Shown piece by piece: positions 1 through 8,380 of a stretch of DNA of 64,000 nucleotides; within the stretch, counting starts at the first letter, position 1; the number at the start of each line of letters is the position of its first letter. Origin of the DNA: UBA6168 sp964573725. GTDB lineage: Bacteria; Bacteroidota; Bacteroidia; Chitinophagales; Saprospiraceae. The notes beneath the pieces were generated by a model. The model did no database searches and was not told the DNA's origin. It saw only the letters and a list, made by a program, of their open reading frames with translations. A program made the position numbers and the translations under genes. The DNA lies in assembly GCA_964573725.1 (NCBI GenBank), contig CAZNLJ010000011.1, forward strand, positions 1 to 64,000. Direction: 5' to 3'.

Positions 1-340
1 AGGTTTCGGACAGGCGGGCCGCCAAGTCCTCCCAGCTGCGACGGTATGCCTGCTGCTGCGCTTCATCCAGGTTCGCTCCGACGGATTCGGATTCGTCCTG
101 CGCCAGGATCACCACCGGTTTGCGTACATCCGTCAGCATGGTCCGCCACATGGGCTCCAGCAGGAGCACGGCCAAGAGGGACACGGACAGGAAACGCAAG
201 AGGGCCATCACCCGGTGCCAGCCCGGGTGTTGTTCCCGGAACGCCGTTTCCCGCAGGTACAGCGCCCCGGCATACAAGCCGCCGGCCAGCAGGCAGAAAA
301 ACAGAAAATACAGCGGATATTGGATGGTTATGTTTTCCAT
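1..340 (-). CDS. N-terminus of a two-TM membrane protein, possibly VWA/BatA-like (partial)
   Basis: The reading frame is open from an ATG at 340-338 to the left edge, giving 113 residues with no stop; the C-terminus lies outside the window. It begins MENITIQYPLYFLFF and has hydrophobic segments at about residues 7-28 and 42-60. A short basic stretch follows, then VVILAQDESESVG at about 78-90. A two-helix N-terminus leading into a strand that ends in D-x-S-x-S is how Bacteroidota VWA-domain (Bat-like) membrane proteins usually start, with D-x-S-x-S as the metal-binding MIDAS site. Only the beginning is visible, so the family is an inference. It is divergent from the gene at 715. Confidence 0.6.
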   Translation of the reverse strand, partial: MENITIQYPLYFLFFCLLAGGLYAGALYLRETAFREQHPGWHRVMALLRFLSVSLLAVLLLEPMWRTMLTDVRKPVVILAQDESESVGANLDEAQQQAYRRSWEDLAARLSET

Positions 341-714
341 GGACGGTGTTCGCTTGTCTTGCCCGGGCCGTTTGTCCCCGGTCAGGCCGGCAATAGGCAG
401 CCCCGGCTGTCGATTTCCGGCGCCATCGGCCCGGATGGACCGAAGCCGGAGGTACGGAGGACCAGTAAGCAGGTCGGGAGCGCGCCGAAACGGGCGTCCA
501 AATTAAGTATTTTTATATACACTGGTAGCGTGCAAAGCCGGTAAGCCGGCCAAATCCTCGAATCCTTGCCCAGCCCGGTATAACTTTTGGCGCGGGTAAG
601 CGTTTAACCTTGTACCATGCGGAGCGCGGTACCGCCGCCTCCCCGGCAAACGCCGGCGGCGACCAGGAACCGGCCGCACCGGCCGCCGAAAAAAAGACAC
701 AACCCGATCTGCGT
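341..714. other. Divergent intergenic region with an AT-rich promoter-like patch
   Basis: This holds the 5' regions of two divergent genes. An AT-rich patch at about 499-522 contains TATTTTTA (508-515), a 7/8 match to the Bacteroidota -7 element TAnnTTTG on the plus strand. The frame of the downstream gene stays open back to 610, but the translation of 610-714 does not look like a natural N-terminus. No gene is seen here. Confidence 0.4.
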
Positions 715-2007
715 ATGAGTTTGAGAAATATTTGGCTGACCATCCTGCTGGGCTTGTGCAGCCTGCCCAGCCTACAGGCGGCGTTCATGCTGGTCCCGAT
801 GGATGTGGAGCAACGCAACCACCTCAAGGCCTACGGCATCGCCTACTGGATACTGGAGAACGAGGTCGAAGCCTGGTGGCTCCTCAATTACCGGGGCGGC
901 AGCTTCGCCTTTCCGCATACGACCGTCTTCGAAAACGAATGCAAGATCCGGGATGTCAGCTTCGAGGTCATTCCGGACGCCGCCTTCGAACGGATCCTGG
1001 CCGATATCGCCCGGGCGGAAGTCAATATGGACGCCATCAAACTGGAAAAGGCACCCAAAATCGCCGTCTACACGCCCACCGAGGAGTTCAAGAGCCAACG
1101 GGGTGATGAGATCCAGCCCTGGGACGATGCCGTCACCCTCGTCCTGACCTACGCCGAAATTCCCTTCGACAAGCTGTATGACAATGAGGTCCTGGCGGAC
1201 AAGCTCACGGAATACGACTGGCTCCACCTTCATCATGAGGATTTCACCGGCCAGTACGGCAAATTCTACGCGGGCTACCACACCCAGGAATGGTATCGGG
1301 AAAACCAACGCCTCTCCGAGGCACTCGCCGCCCGGAACGGCTTCGCCAAAGTCTCGCAACTCAAACTCGCGGTCGCCCGCAAAATCAAGGAATATGTGGT
1401 CGGAGGCGGCTTCATGTTCGCTATGTGCTCGGCTACCGATACCTATGACATCGCCCTGGCGGCGGACGGGACGGACATCTGCGACAAGTTCTACGACGGG
1501 GACGCCCCGGACCCCCTCGCTCAATCCCGCCTCGATTTTTCAAAAACCTTCGCCTTCGAGGGTTTCGAATTGGTGAAAAACCCCACCGAATACGAGTTCT
1601 CCTCCATCGACCACAACTACGGCCGAAAAGTGGACCCCGAGCAGGATTACTTTACCCTCTTCGATTTCTCCGCCAAGTGGGACCCCGTCCCGACCATGCT
1701 CACCCAAAACCATACCCGGACCGTCAAGGGCTTCATGGGGCAGACCACCGCCTTCCGCAAGCAGGTCATCAAACCGAACATCCTGGTGATGGGGGAAAAC
1801 AAACCGGCCCAGGAGGCCCGTTACATCCATAGTCCGATGGGTCGGGGATTCTTCACCTTCTACGGCGGCCACGACCCCGAAGACTACCGGCACTTCGTAC
1901 ACGACCCCGACACGGACCTCAACCTGCACCCCAATTCCCCCGGCTACCGGCTCATCCTGAACAACGTGCTTTTTCCGGCCGCCCGGAAAAAGGAACGCAA
2001 GACCTGA
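715..2007 (+). CDS. Conserved exported Bacteroidota protein (database name 'asparagine synthetase B')
   Basis: 430 residues from the ATG at 715, which directly precedes a signal peptide (MSLRNIWLTILLGLCSLPSLQA). An in-frame ATG at 610 would hide that peptide and is not used. The mature protein contains AYGIAYWILENEVEAWWLLN, KLEKAPKIAVYTP, DDAVTLVLTYAEIPFD and a central segment with WLHLHHEDFTGQYGKF. I recognise these from a conserved Bacteroidota family that databases label asparagine synthetase B. The name is not supported: there is no N-terminal Cys glutaminase domain and no SGGxDS ATP-pyrophosphatase loop. The IAVY, LTYAEIPF and GGGFMFAMC segments recall a flavodoxin- or glutamine-amidotransferase-like alpha/beta fold, but this is a guess. 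The function is unknown and the location probably periplasmic. It is convergent with the dehydrogenase at 2028. Confidence 0.8.
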   Translation: MSLRNIWLTILLGLCSLPSLQAAFMLVPMDVEQRNHLKAYGIAYWILENEVEAWWLLNYRGGSFAFPHTTVFENECKIRDVSFEVIPDAAFERILADIARAEVNMDAIKLEKAPKIAVYTPTEEFKSQRGDEIQPWDDAVTLVLTYAEIPFDKLYDNEVLADKLTEYDWLHLHHEDFTGQYGKFYAGYHTQEWYRENQRLSEALAARNGFAKVSQLKLAVARKIKEYVVGGGFMFAMCSATDTYDIALAADGTDICDKFYDGDAPDPLAQSRLDFSKTFAFEGFELVKNPTEYEFSSIDHNYGRKVDPEQDYFTLFDFSAKWDPVPTMLTQNHTRTVKGFMGQTTAFRKQVIKPNILVMGENKPAQEARYIHSPMGRGFFTFYGGHDPEDYRHFVHDPDTDLNLHPNSPGYRLILNNVLFPAARKKERKT

Positions 2008-2027
2008 GCCCCGAGCCGGCCCATCGG

Positions 2028-3377
2028 TCAGGACAGGACCTCCTCCTTTTCCGTAAAGACCACCCCGAAAGACCGCAGTTCCTCCAGGACCGGTCCGTAC
2101 ACCTCCGGCCGGACGGGAATGTTCACCCCTGTAGCGGTAATTTTCCCGAGCATGACTTCCTTGGCAAAAATGGCCAAGGGCAGGCCCACCAAACGGGCCA
2201 TCGCCGTGTCCTCCGAATCCTTGCCTTCCAAGACAAGCGTGGCATACGACCGATGTTGCCGGCCATCCAGTTCATAGTCGATGACGTGCTGCATGAGGAT
2301 CAGGTCCCTGTCCGTAGGTTCCAAGGTCCATTTGCGCAGCAGGAGGTCTTCCAGGATCAGTGCGGGCGTCGCGTTTTCCAGCCCGATCCGGCGTTTGCCG
2401 AACAAACCCAACCAGTCGAGCTTCTTCATCACCGGCGAAAACTCGGATTCCCCCAACAGGTTGGCGATACGCTCCTTGACGGAGGAACCGCTGCTGTTGT
2501 CCCGGCTGAGGTAGGCTTCCATCAGCTCGTGGTACGTGAGCTTTTCGGAATCCAGGATCGGATAGCTGCCGTCGGTCAGGCCGATCTGGACCAAGGCGTT
2601 CCAAGCGTCACAGAAACCCCGGTACCGGATAGTCCCCCGGAAAAGGCTTGGGATATCCTCCAGGCCGTACACCTCCCGATACAACAGCGACTCCCGGTTG
2701 GCATAGACCTCGAAAGGCTCCGGAAAGCCCGGGATTTCGATCAGGCGGTATTCCTTGAAGAGGCGGTTGTACGGAACATACTTGAATTTGCCGTGCTCCA
2801 GGTATTGGGCCGTGCCTTGTCCCGCCTTGACGACGTTGCGCGGATTCCAGGTGAACTTATACCGCCAGGGATTGTGTCGCAGGCAATCCAGCGCCACCAG
2901 GCCCCCGGCATTCGAGGTAAATGCGGTGATTTTCCCCCCGCGTGCCTTGATCTCATTGATCTTTTGCATCGCGGACATATGGTCGATACCGGGGTCCAAG
3001 CCCATTTCCCCCATGAAGATGAGTTCCTTGTTCCGAAAGTCGTCGCTCAGCTTATAAATGTCCTTGGACACATAGGAAGCGGTGATGAGATGTTTGCGGA
3101 ACCGGATGCAGTCGTATGCCACCTCGAGGTGCAACTGCGGGGGCAACAGCGAGATCACCAGGTCCGTGCGGCTGATGAGCTGTTGCCGCTCCTCGACCCG
3201 GGACGCATCCAGCCAGATGCCCCGACCGTTCGGATGCCCACCCACCTTCTGGGCTGCCAGTTCCGGGTCGGCATCGGCGACCGTTACATACCAGTTGTGA
3301 AGTCCGGCGTGTTCCAGTACATAATTGATACAGGCCGTGGCGGAACGTCCGGCACCCAAAATCAGGATATTGACCAT
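2028..3377 (-). CDS. Saccharopine dehydrogenase family oxidoreductase
   Basis: 449 residues starting at MVNILILGAGRSATACINY, where the Rossmann GxGxxA dinucleotide-binding loop sits right at the N-terminus. The upstream extension in the same frame is not protein-like. The sequence matches the saccharopine dehydrogenase / carboxynorspermidine synthase type: NAD(P)-binding N-domain, then a central segment with MGEMGLDPGIDHMSA and TSNAGGLVALDC, and a C-terminal half ending in LRSFGVVFTEKEE. Such proteins interconvert saccharopine with lysine or aminoadipate semialdehyde, or act on related secondary amines. The substrate cannot be read from sequence. It is divergent from cdd and about 20 bp from the convergent gene at 715. 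Confidence 0.8.
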   Translation of the reverse strand: MVNILILGAGRSATACINYVLEHAGLHNWYVTVADADPELAAQKVGGHPNGRGIWLDASRVEERQQLISRTDLVISLLPPQLHLEVAYDCIRFRKHLITASYVSKDIYKLSDDFRNKELIFMGEMGLDPGIDHMSAMQKINEIKARGGKITAFTSNAGGLVALDCLRHNPWRYKFTWNPRNVVKAGQGTAQYLEHGKFKYVPYNRLFKEYRLIEIPGFPEPFEVYANRESLLYREVYGLEDIPSLFRGTIRYRGFCDAWNALVQIGLTDGSYPILDSEKLTYHELMEAYLSRDNSSGSSVKERIANLLGESEFSPVMKKLDWLGLFGKRRIGLENATPALILEDLLLRKWTLEPTDRDLILMQHVIDYELDGRQHRSYATLVLEGKDSEDTAMARLVGLPLAIFAKEVMLGKITATGVNIPVRPEVYGPVLEELRSFGVVFTEKEEVLS

Positions 3378-3494
3378 GCTGGTTGCGTTATTTGGCGGCT
3401 TTCCGGATGAGGTGCCGCCGGGTTCGCCTCCGTATGCGGGAGCGGGGAACGGCACCTGCCACCCGCCGGATAGGAAAACCACGATGGATACTGA

Positions 3495-3525
3495 TTGACA
3501 AAATAACAAGCAATTGTCTATTTTG
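3495..3525 (+). promoter_or_regulatory. Candidate promoter of cdd
   Basis: TTG at 3495-3497, a 21-nt spacer, then TATTTTG at 3519-3525. This resembles the Bacteroidota TTTG-N19-21-TAnnTTTG promoter with one base missing in the -7 element. It would give a leader of about 65 nt before cdd. Confidence 0.35.
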
Positions 3526-3596
3526 TGCGACGATCAGCGGAAAAGCTGCCTAATTTTTTATTTATCTCAAAAATCAACCAAGAAATCCTCCTGTTT

Positions 3597-4100
3597 ATGG
3601 AAAGAAACAATATATGTATCGAGTACTTGTCCTGTGCACATCCGGCGCAGCTGGACGCAGCGGACCGAGCGCTGCTGGAAAAAGCGGTGGCCGCGCGGGC
3701 GCATGCCTACACCCCTTATTCCCATTTCCAGGTGGGGGCGGCCGTCCTGCTGGCCAACGGGGAGTCGGTCGGTGGCAGCAATTATGAGAATGCCTCCTAC
3801 CCGCTCTGTATTTGTGCGGAACAAACCGTCCTGACCACCGCGGCCAACCTGTTCCCGGGAGTCCCGGTCCTCGCCATCGCCGTTACGGTTCGGAATCCGG
3901 CCCGCCCGGTCGACCGGCCGGGACCACCCTGCGGTGCCTGCCGGCAGGTCATTTGTGAAACGGAAGTCCGTTACAACCAGCCCATGCGCATCATTCTCCG
4001 GGGCGAATCGGGTCCGGTGTTCGTTTTTTCACAGGGGCGGGACCTACTTCCCCTGGCCTTTGACCAAGGCTATCTCCTGGGTCCCGACACCAACTCCTGA
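3597..4100 (+). CDS. cdd: Cytidine deaminase
   Basis: 167 residues. The ATG at 3597 is chosen because the earlier in-frame start (3525) only adds a non-conserved AT-rich translation. The zinc-dependent deaminase signature is complete: C73-A-E75 within the CICAEQTVL segment supplies the first ligand and the catalytic Glu, and P-C112-x-x-C115-R supplies the other two Zn ligands. YSHFQVGAAV and GGSNYENASYP form the substrate pocket, as in tetrameric CDAs. It converts cytidine or deoxycytidine to uridine or deoxyuridine in cytosolic pyrimidine salvage. It appears monocistronic and is convergent with the Sua5 gene. Confidence 0.93.
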   Translation: MERNNICIEYLSCAHPAQLDAADRALLEKAVAARAHAYTPYSHFQVGAAVLLANGESVGGSNYENASYPLCICAEQTVLTTAANLFPGVPVLAIAVTVRNPARPVDRPGPPCGACRQVICETEVRYNQPMRIILRGESGPVFVFSQGRDLLPLAFDQGYLLGPDTNS

Positions 4101-4400
4101 CCCTCCTGCGGAACCTCCCGGGCACAATCCGGATTTCCAGGCAAGGGCGGCTGCCCGACCGCGGCCGATCGGAAATTCCCGGCGGTGCGGGTTGAACCCA
4201 ACGACAGGCCCGAGGGGCGTGCCCATGACCGGGAATCTCCTCCATCCCCACATGGTGAGACCGGAAGATACAGCGGACGAATGAGGGGGATTTTTCCCCG
4301 ATACCGCGGCCTGCGGACGGGACAAGGGCGCCGCGGTGGCACAAGGACAGGGAAGGATGAGATGCGGCGAAGGTGAAAGTCCGGTGGTTTTCATTTCCGG
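4101..4400. other. Convergent intergenic region, no gene seen
   Basis: 300 bases between the 3' ends of cdd and the Sua5 gene. Open frames on both strands are Arg/Pro/Gly-rich shadows without family features. A short GGGG-gattttt-CCCC hairpin near 4285-4300 is too weak to call a terminator. Confidence 0.4.
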
Positions 4401-5387
4401 TCAACGGCCATCGTCCGGGGCCGGTTGGTAGCGGGCCCGCTCCAGGCGGTCGTTGATGGCGGCACCCAGACCGACCGGCGGCACCCAATCCGTCAATATG
4501 ACTTCCGCCCCACAACGGTCCGCCTGCCGCATCACGTCGAACAGATTCCGGGCCATCGCCTCCGGACTTCCATCCGCCGACAATTGGAACCTGCGCCAGG
4601 CATCCGGCAGGCTGACATCCGGACCGTGGTCGATGAGGCAGATCCGCCGGCCTTCGAACCGGGTGGACAAGCTCGGCAGCGAACCGACGAACAAGGGGGT
4701 TTCGGTGGCGTAATGGCGCTTCAACTGTCCCGGTGCCACGGGATGTTCCTCCGCCCGGGTGGCCAGTCGGACCTCCAGGTCGGCCGCCACCTCGGCGATG
4801 GCGGCAACCGGTATCCCACCGTTGCGCCGGACCCAAACGATGCCGTCCGCCACCTCCACGATGGTGCTTTCCAATCCGACCTGACAAGCCCCTCCGTCCA
4901 ATATATAAGGAATACGGCCGCCAAGCCCTTGGTATACGTGCGAGGCCAGGGTCGGGCTGACGTACCCGAACGGATTGGCACTCGGTGCCGCCAACGGAAA
5001 CGCCAGGGCCGACAACAATTCCCGCAGCATCGGGTGTGCGGGAATCCGCAAGGCCACCCGCTCGCTTCCCGCCGTGACCAGGTCCGGTACCAATTCCCGC
5101 TTCGGCAACAACAGGGTCAGCGGCCCCGGCAGGAAATGCGACGCCAATCGATCCGCCACCGAAGGGATGTCCCGCACATACTGTCGCGCCCTTTCCCAGG
5201 TATCCACATGGATGATCAGGGGATTGAATGCCGGCCTTCCTTTCGCCTGGAATATCTTGAGGACGGCCTCCGGGTCCAAAGCGTTCCCCGCCAGGCCGTA
5301 CACCGTCTCCGTCGGCACCGCTACCAATTCCCCGCTCCGCAACCAGGCGGCCGCCTTCCCGATATCCGTCCCTATGATTGTTTCCAT
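4401..5387 (-). CDS. tsaC: L-threonylcarbamoyladenylate synthase (Sua5/TsaC type)
   Basis: 328 residues from METIIGTDIG; an ATG three codons upstream (5396) is an equally possible start. The N-terminal YrdC domain shows LVAVPTETVYGLAGNAL (about 21-37), KGRPAFNPLIIHV and the C-terminal part SANPFGYVSPT, which form the ATP/threonine/bicarbonate pocket. The roughly 120 residues after GLESTIVEV match the extra Sua5 domain, so this is the long Sua5 form. It makes threonylcarbamoyl-AMP for t6A37 modification of ANN-decoding tRNAs. It appears monocistronic. Confidence 0.92.
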   Translation of the reverse strand: METIIGTDIGKAAAWLRSGELVAVPTETVYGLAGNALDPEAVLKIFQAKGRPAFNPLIIHVDTWERARQYVRDIPSVADRLASHFLPGPLTLLLPKRELVPDLVTAGSERVALRIPAHPMLRELLSALAFPLAAPSANPFGYVSPTLASHVYQGLGGRIPYILDGGACQVGLESTIVEVADGIVWVRRNGGIPVAAIAEVAADLEVRLATRAEEHPVAPGQLKRHYATETPLFVGSLPSLSTRFEGRRICLIDHGPDVSLPDAWRRFQLSADGSPEAMARNLFDVMRQADRCGAEVILTDWVPPVGLGAAINDRLERARYQPAPDDGR

Positions 5388-5861
5388 ATGCAGCATTTCA
5401 TTCCTTTTCCACCCCCTTCCCTGCTCAACCCCGCACGGGAGACGACCCCTGCGCCCTTTCCCGCTCCTGGTACGCCCCTTCTCGTCCGGTCTACCGGCGG
5501 AACGGCAAATTGATTTCCGTCCTTTGGGAAGCCCGACGGTCAGGATGGCCAAACCTCCGTTTCCGGTGCACAACCCACGACAAGGGCGACGCTTTGGTAC
5601 GACCGCCTCGCCCTTGTCCCGGCGGACTCCCATGCCGGCGGATTATCCGCATAACAAATCTTCCCGCGCTAAGGTTGCCAGCCTGCTCCCCCCGGCCCGC
5701 ATCAGGCTCCGACTGGCACCGGCAACCAACCCGAGTCCCGGATGTGGACACAAGCGCTTTTTCTCTTTATTCTGAACAACAAATATTTTGTAAAATATAG
5801 GCTCATTTTTTTTAAAAATTCACAAACAAACATACTGAAAATTATTTTTTTTCAACGATGC
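5388..5861. other. Intergenic region upstream of the Sua5 gene and the arg operon
   Basis: No gene is seen. The GC-rich part up to 5755 carries only shadow frames. From about 5755 the sequence becomes strongly AT-rich, typical of promoters in this genome. It contains a perfect palindrome, ATATTTT-GT-AAAATAT (5783-5798), which could be an operator for the minus-strand Sua5 gene or simply a low-complexity palindrome. Confidence 0.4.
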
Positions 5862-5893
5862 TTGAAATTGTGCCGTCAAACTTCCTAATTTTG
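5862..5893 (+). promoter_or_regulatory. Candidate promoter of the arginine operon
   Basis: TTG at 5862-5864, a 21-nt spacer, and TAATTTTG at 5886-5893, a perfect TAnnTTTG -7 element of the Bacteroidota sigma factor. Initiation would fall near 5898-5900, giving a leader of about 220 nt before the GNAT gene. Confidence 0.5.
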
Positions 5894-5896
5894 ACG
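5874..5896. promoter_or_regulatory. Operator-like inverted repeat over the -7 element
   Basis: A perfect 7-bp inverted repeat, CGTCAAA (5874-5880) and TTTGACG (5890-5896), is separated by 9 nt and overlaps the spacer and -7 element of the candidate arg promoter. That is where a repressor such as an arginine-responsive regulator would bind. A second palindrome, ATGAT-aagta-ATCAT (5898-5912), follows at the predicted start site. The regulator is not in the window. Confidence 0.4.
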
Positions 5897-5897
5897 C

Positions 5898-6122
5898 ATG
5901 ATAAGTAATCATACGACATCCATAATCTCCTTCCCCGTTGTGGCGCACATGCCGCAGCCGCGTCGTATGTTCCCGCGCCCGTAAGGGCGATTAATATTTA
6001 CCACCGCATCCCGTGCGGAAGTTGTCCCCTTCCGCCCTCCTTTCCAGGCAAAACATATCTTTTTTTGGCGAATGGTCCGGATTTTTCCGGCTTGACATGC
6101 TTAACGTCTAACCTTCTCGCAA
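5898..6122 (+). promoter_or_regulatory. Hairpin-rich 5' leader of the arginine operon
   Basis: The predicted leader can form several helices. CATACGAC (5910-5917) pairs with GTCGTATG (5962-5969). CGCCC-GTAA-GGGCG (5976-5989) closes on a GNRA-type tetraloop. CCGCA-TCCCG-TGCGG (6004-6018) forms a third stem. No open frame suggesting a leader peptide is evident. This density of stems suggests cis-regulation by RNA structure, but I do not recognise a known riboswitch. Confidence 0.35.
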
Positions 6123-6758
6123 ATGAATGTAGAAATCCAGGTCGCCGATGCATCGCACGTGACCTATGCGGAGGAAATCTGTTCGCTGTTGGAAGCATCC
6201 GCCCGGCAGCGGGGTACCGGCATCGCCCGGCGTTCACCGGAATACATCCGGAAGAAGATTGAGAACAGCCATGCGGTCATCGCCTTGTCGGGCGACCGTT
6301 TGGCGGGATTCTGCTATATTGAGATTTGGAGCCATGGCCAGTATGTGGCCAACTCGGGCCTGGTGGTGGACCCCGCTTTCCGGCAGCTGGGATTGGCACG
6401 GACCATCAAACGGCGCGTCTTTCACCTTGCCCGCGAGAAATATCCGCACGCCCGGGTCTTCGGCATCACCACGAGCCTGGCCGTGATGAAGATCAACTCG
6501 GAACTGGGTTACCGACCCGTCACCTTTTCCGAACTTACCCAGGACGAGGATTTCTGGAACGGCTGCCAAAGTTGTCCCAATTACGACATCCTGATGCGCT
6601 GCGGGCGGAAGATGTGCCTGTGCACCGGTATGCTCGCTCCCAGTAAGGTCGAGGAGACACAGCGTATAGAAGCGGAACTGAACCTGGTGGAGCTGCTGTT
6701 GAAAGCCGCGCCCCCGGCGGAAGAGAAGTCCTCCGAAACCGTCCTGGATTTTTATTGA
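6123..6758 (+). CDS. GNAT acyltransferase with Cys-rich tail, candidate N-acylglutamate synthase
   Basis: 211 residues. A GNAT fold is shown by GLVVDPAFRQLGLARTIKRR (79-98), where R87-Q-L-G-L-A matches the acyl-CoA-binding RxxGxG/A loop. Residues 148-167 carry C148-x2-C151, C160 and C165-x-C167, an unusual Cys cluster that could bind a metal or sense redox. It lies first in the arginine cluster, and the window has no argJ or classical argA. The inference is therefore that it acylates glutamate (acetyl- or succinyl-CoA), the first step of the pathway. A hairpin follows 6 nt after the stop. The GNAT assignment is firm; the substrate is inferred from context. Confidence 0.75.
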   Translation: MNVEIQVADASHVTYAEEICSLLEASARQRGTGIARRSPEYIRKKIENSHAVIALSGDRLAGFCYIEIWSHGQYVANSGLVVDPAFRQLGLARTIKRRVFHLAREKYPHARVFGITTSLAVMKINSELGYRPVTFSELTQDEDFWNGCQSCPNYDILMRCGRKMCLCTGMLAPSKVEETQRIEAELNLVELLLKAAPPAEEKSSETVLDFY

Positions 6759-6764
6759 GCCCGG

Positions 6765-6801
6765 CAGGACCGCCGACGCACCGAACCCGGTCGGCGTCCT
6801 G
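6765..6801 (+). terminator. Strong hairpin after the GNAT gene (terminator or attenuator-like)
   Basis: CAGGA-c-CGCCGAC (6765-6777) pairs with GTCGGCG-TCCTG (6790-6801). The 12-bp stem has one bulged C and a 12-nt loop and begins 6 nt after the GNAT stop codon. No U-tract follows, so it may be a processing or stabilising hairpin, or a factor-dependent pause, rather than a full terminator. Confidence 0.4.
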
Positions 6802-7162
6802 CTGCGCGTGGCCCCGGTCACGAACATCGGTCGAAGCCCTGGCCGGCCGGCCCGAATCACCTGTCATCGGGACTGCCCCGGCTACCGATCCCGGTGTCCG
6901 ACCGTGCGCCGACACACAAGAATTTCCGGAACAGCTGGATAGGCTGCACATCCCCGGAACACAGGAAGCCCTGCCTGTTAAAGCCAAATTACATCCGGAT
7001 AATGCCATGACCACGCCCGACCGGTAGACCCGGCGGAAGTACGCGTCTGCCCGGACGGTTCCTGTGGATCGCCGCACGGGACTGTAACCGACTTGCGGGC
7101 GGTCACCTGCGGATAAGAACAAATCCATCGGATGGCCGGCCGGACCGGTCATCCCGCAACAA
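6802..7162. other. Gap between the GNAT gene and argG
   Basis: 360 bases with only shadow frames. No TAnnTTTG element is seen on the plus strand ahead of argG, so argG may be transcribed by read-through past the 6765-6801 hairpin or from an unrecognised promoter. Confidence 0.35.
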
Positions 7163-8380
7163 ATGACAAACATGAAAATCGTACTTGCTTACTCCGGTGG
7201 ACTGGACACCTCTTATTGCGTCCGATACCTCAGCGCGTCGGAAGGCTGGGAGGTCCATGCCGTCACCATCAACACGGGCGGATTCGGTGAAGCGGAATCG
7301 GCTGACCTGGAAGCGCGGGCCCTGGCCCTGGGGGCCCGGACTTTCCACTGCATCGATGCGGTCAAGGACTATTACGACCAATGCCTGCGCTACCTCATCT
7401 ACGGAAACGTCCTGCGAAACAATACCTACCCCCTTTCCGTCTCCGCGGAACGGATGTTCCAGGCCGTCGCCATTGCCAAATATGCCCAGGAGATCGGTGC
7501 CGACGCCATCGCCCACGGCAGCACCGGCGCCGGAAACGACCAGGTCCGTTTCGACCTGGCCTTCCAGGTACTTTGCCCCGACATGCGGATCGTCACCCCC
7601 ATCCGCGACCGGCGCCTCAGCCGGGAGGAGGAAGTGGCATACCTTCGGGAGCATGGCTTCGACTGGAGCCAATCCAAAGCCCGTTATTCCATCAACAAAG
7701 GCATCTGGGGAACCAGCGTAGGCGGCGCCGAAACACTCCGGTCGGACCTGCCGCTGCCGGATGCCGCCTATCCCACCCCCGTCACGGCCGGCGGCGAACG
7801 GACCGTCACCCTCACCTTCGGGCAAGGTGCGTTGACAGGCGTGGACGACCGGACATTCCCCCACCCCACCGAGGCGATCGCCGCCCTGCAGGAACTGGCG
7901 GGTCCGTTCGGTATCGGCCGGGATATCCATGTCGGCGACACCATCATCGGAATCAAGGGCCGGGTCGGGTTCGAAGCCGCCGCCCCGCTGGTCATCCTCA
8001 AGGCGCACCACCTGCTGGAAAAACATACCCTCGGAAAATGGCAACAATACTGGAAGGAACAACTCGCCAACTGGTACGGCATGATGCTGCATGAGGCCTT
8101 GTTCCTCGACCCCGTCATGCGGAACATCGAAGCCTTCCTGGCGGATACGCAGGACCGGGTCAGCGGAAAGGTGTTCGTCCGGCTGGAGCCCAGGCGATTC
8201 GAACTGATCGGCGTCGATGCACCGTACGACATGATGCGGAGCGATGCCGGCCAATACGGCGAAATGAACAAGGGCTGGTCCGGGGACGATGTCCGTGGCT
8301 TCACCCGGATATTGGGCAACCAACTCAAGATCTATCACGCCTTCCCACCGGTTCCCACCGTCAAACATCCACAGCCATGA
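7163..8380 (+). CDS. argG: Argininosuccinate synthase
   Basis: 405 residues (or from Met4, MKIVLAYSGGLDTS). It condenses citrulline and aspartate with ATP to argininosuccinate. The PP-loop AYSGGLDTS (9-17) binds ATP. HGSTGAGNDQVRFD is the conserved citrulline/aspartate segment, and YSINKGIWGTSVGG is typical of ArgG. The protein is complete and of normal length. The stop overlaps the argC start (ATGA), so translation of argG and argC is probably coupled. Confidence 0.96.
   Translation: MTNMKIVLAYSGGLDTSYCVRYLSASEGWEVHAVTINTGGFGEAESADLEARALALGARTFHCIDAVKDYYDQCLRYLIYGNVLRNNTYPLSVSAERMFQAVAIAKYAQEIGADAIAHGSTGAGNDQVRFDLAFQVLCPDMRIVTPIRDRRLSREEEVAYLREHGFDWSQSKARYSINKGIWGTSVGGAETLRSDLPLPDAAYPTPVTAGGERTVTLTFGQGALTGVDDRTFPHPTEAIAALQELAGPFGIGRDIHVGDTIIGIKGRVGFEAAAPLVILKAHHLLEKHTLGKWQQYWKEQLANWYGMMLHEALFLDPVMRNIEAFLADTQDRVSGKVFVRLEPRRFELIGVDAPYDMMRSDAGQYGEMNKGWSGDDVRGFTRILGNQLKIYHAFPPVPTVKHPQP

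Noticed and set aside
4100..4400. Possible small gene or RNA after cdd
   Set aside because: No consistent coding frame and no convincing terminator or conserved RNA fold could be identified by eye.
5783..5798. AT palindrome ATATTTTGTAAAATAT as an operator
   Set aside because: Short palindromes are expected in such AT-rich promoter sequence; without a second copy or regulator it is only noted.
6755..7027. 90-residue ORF between the GNAT gene and argG, considered as a small operon gene or leader peptide
   Set aside because: It starts inside the GNAT stop region, spans the hairpin and has no Arg run or conserved features.
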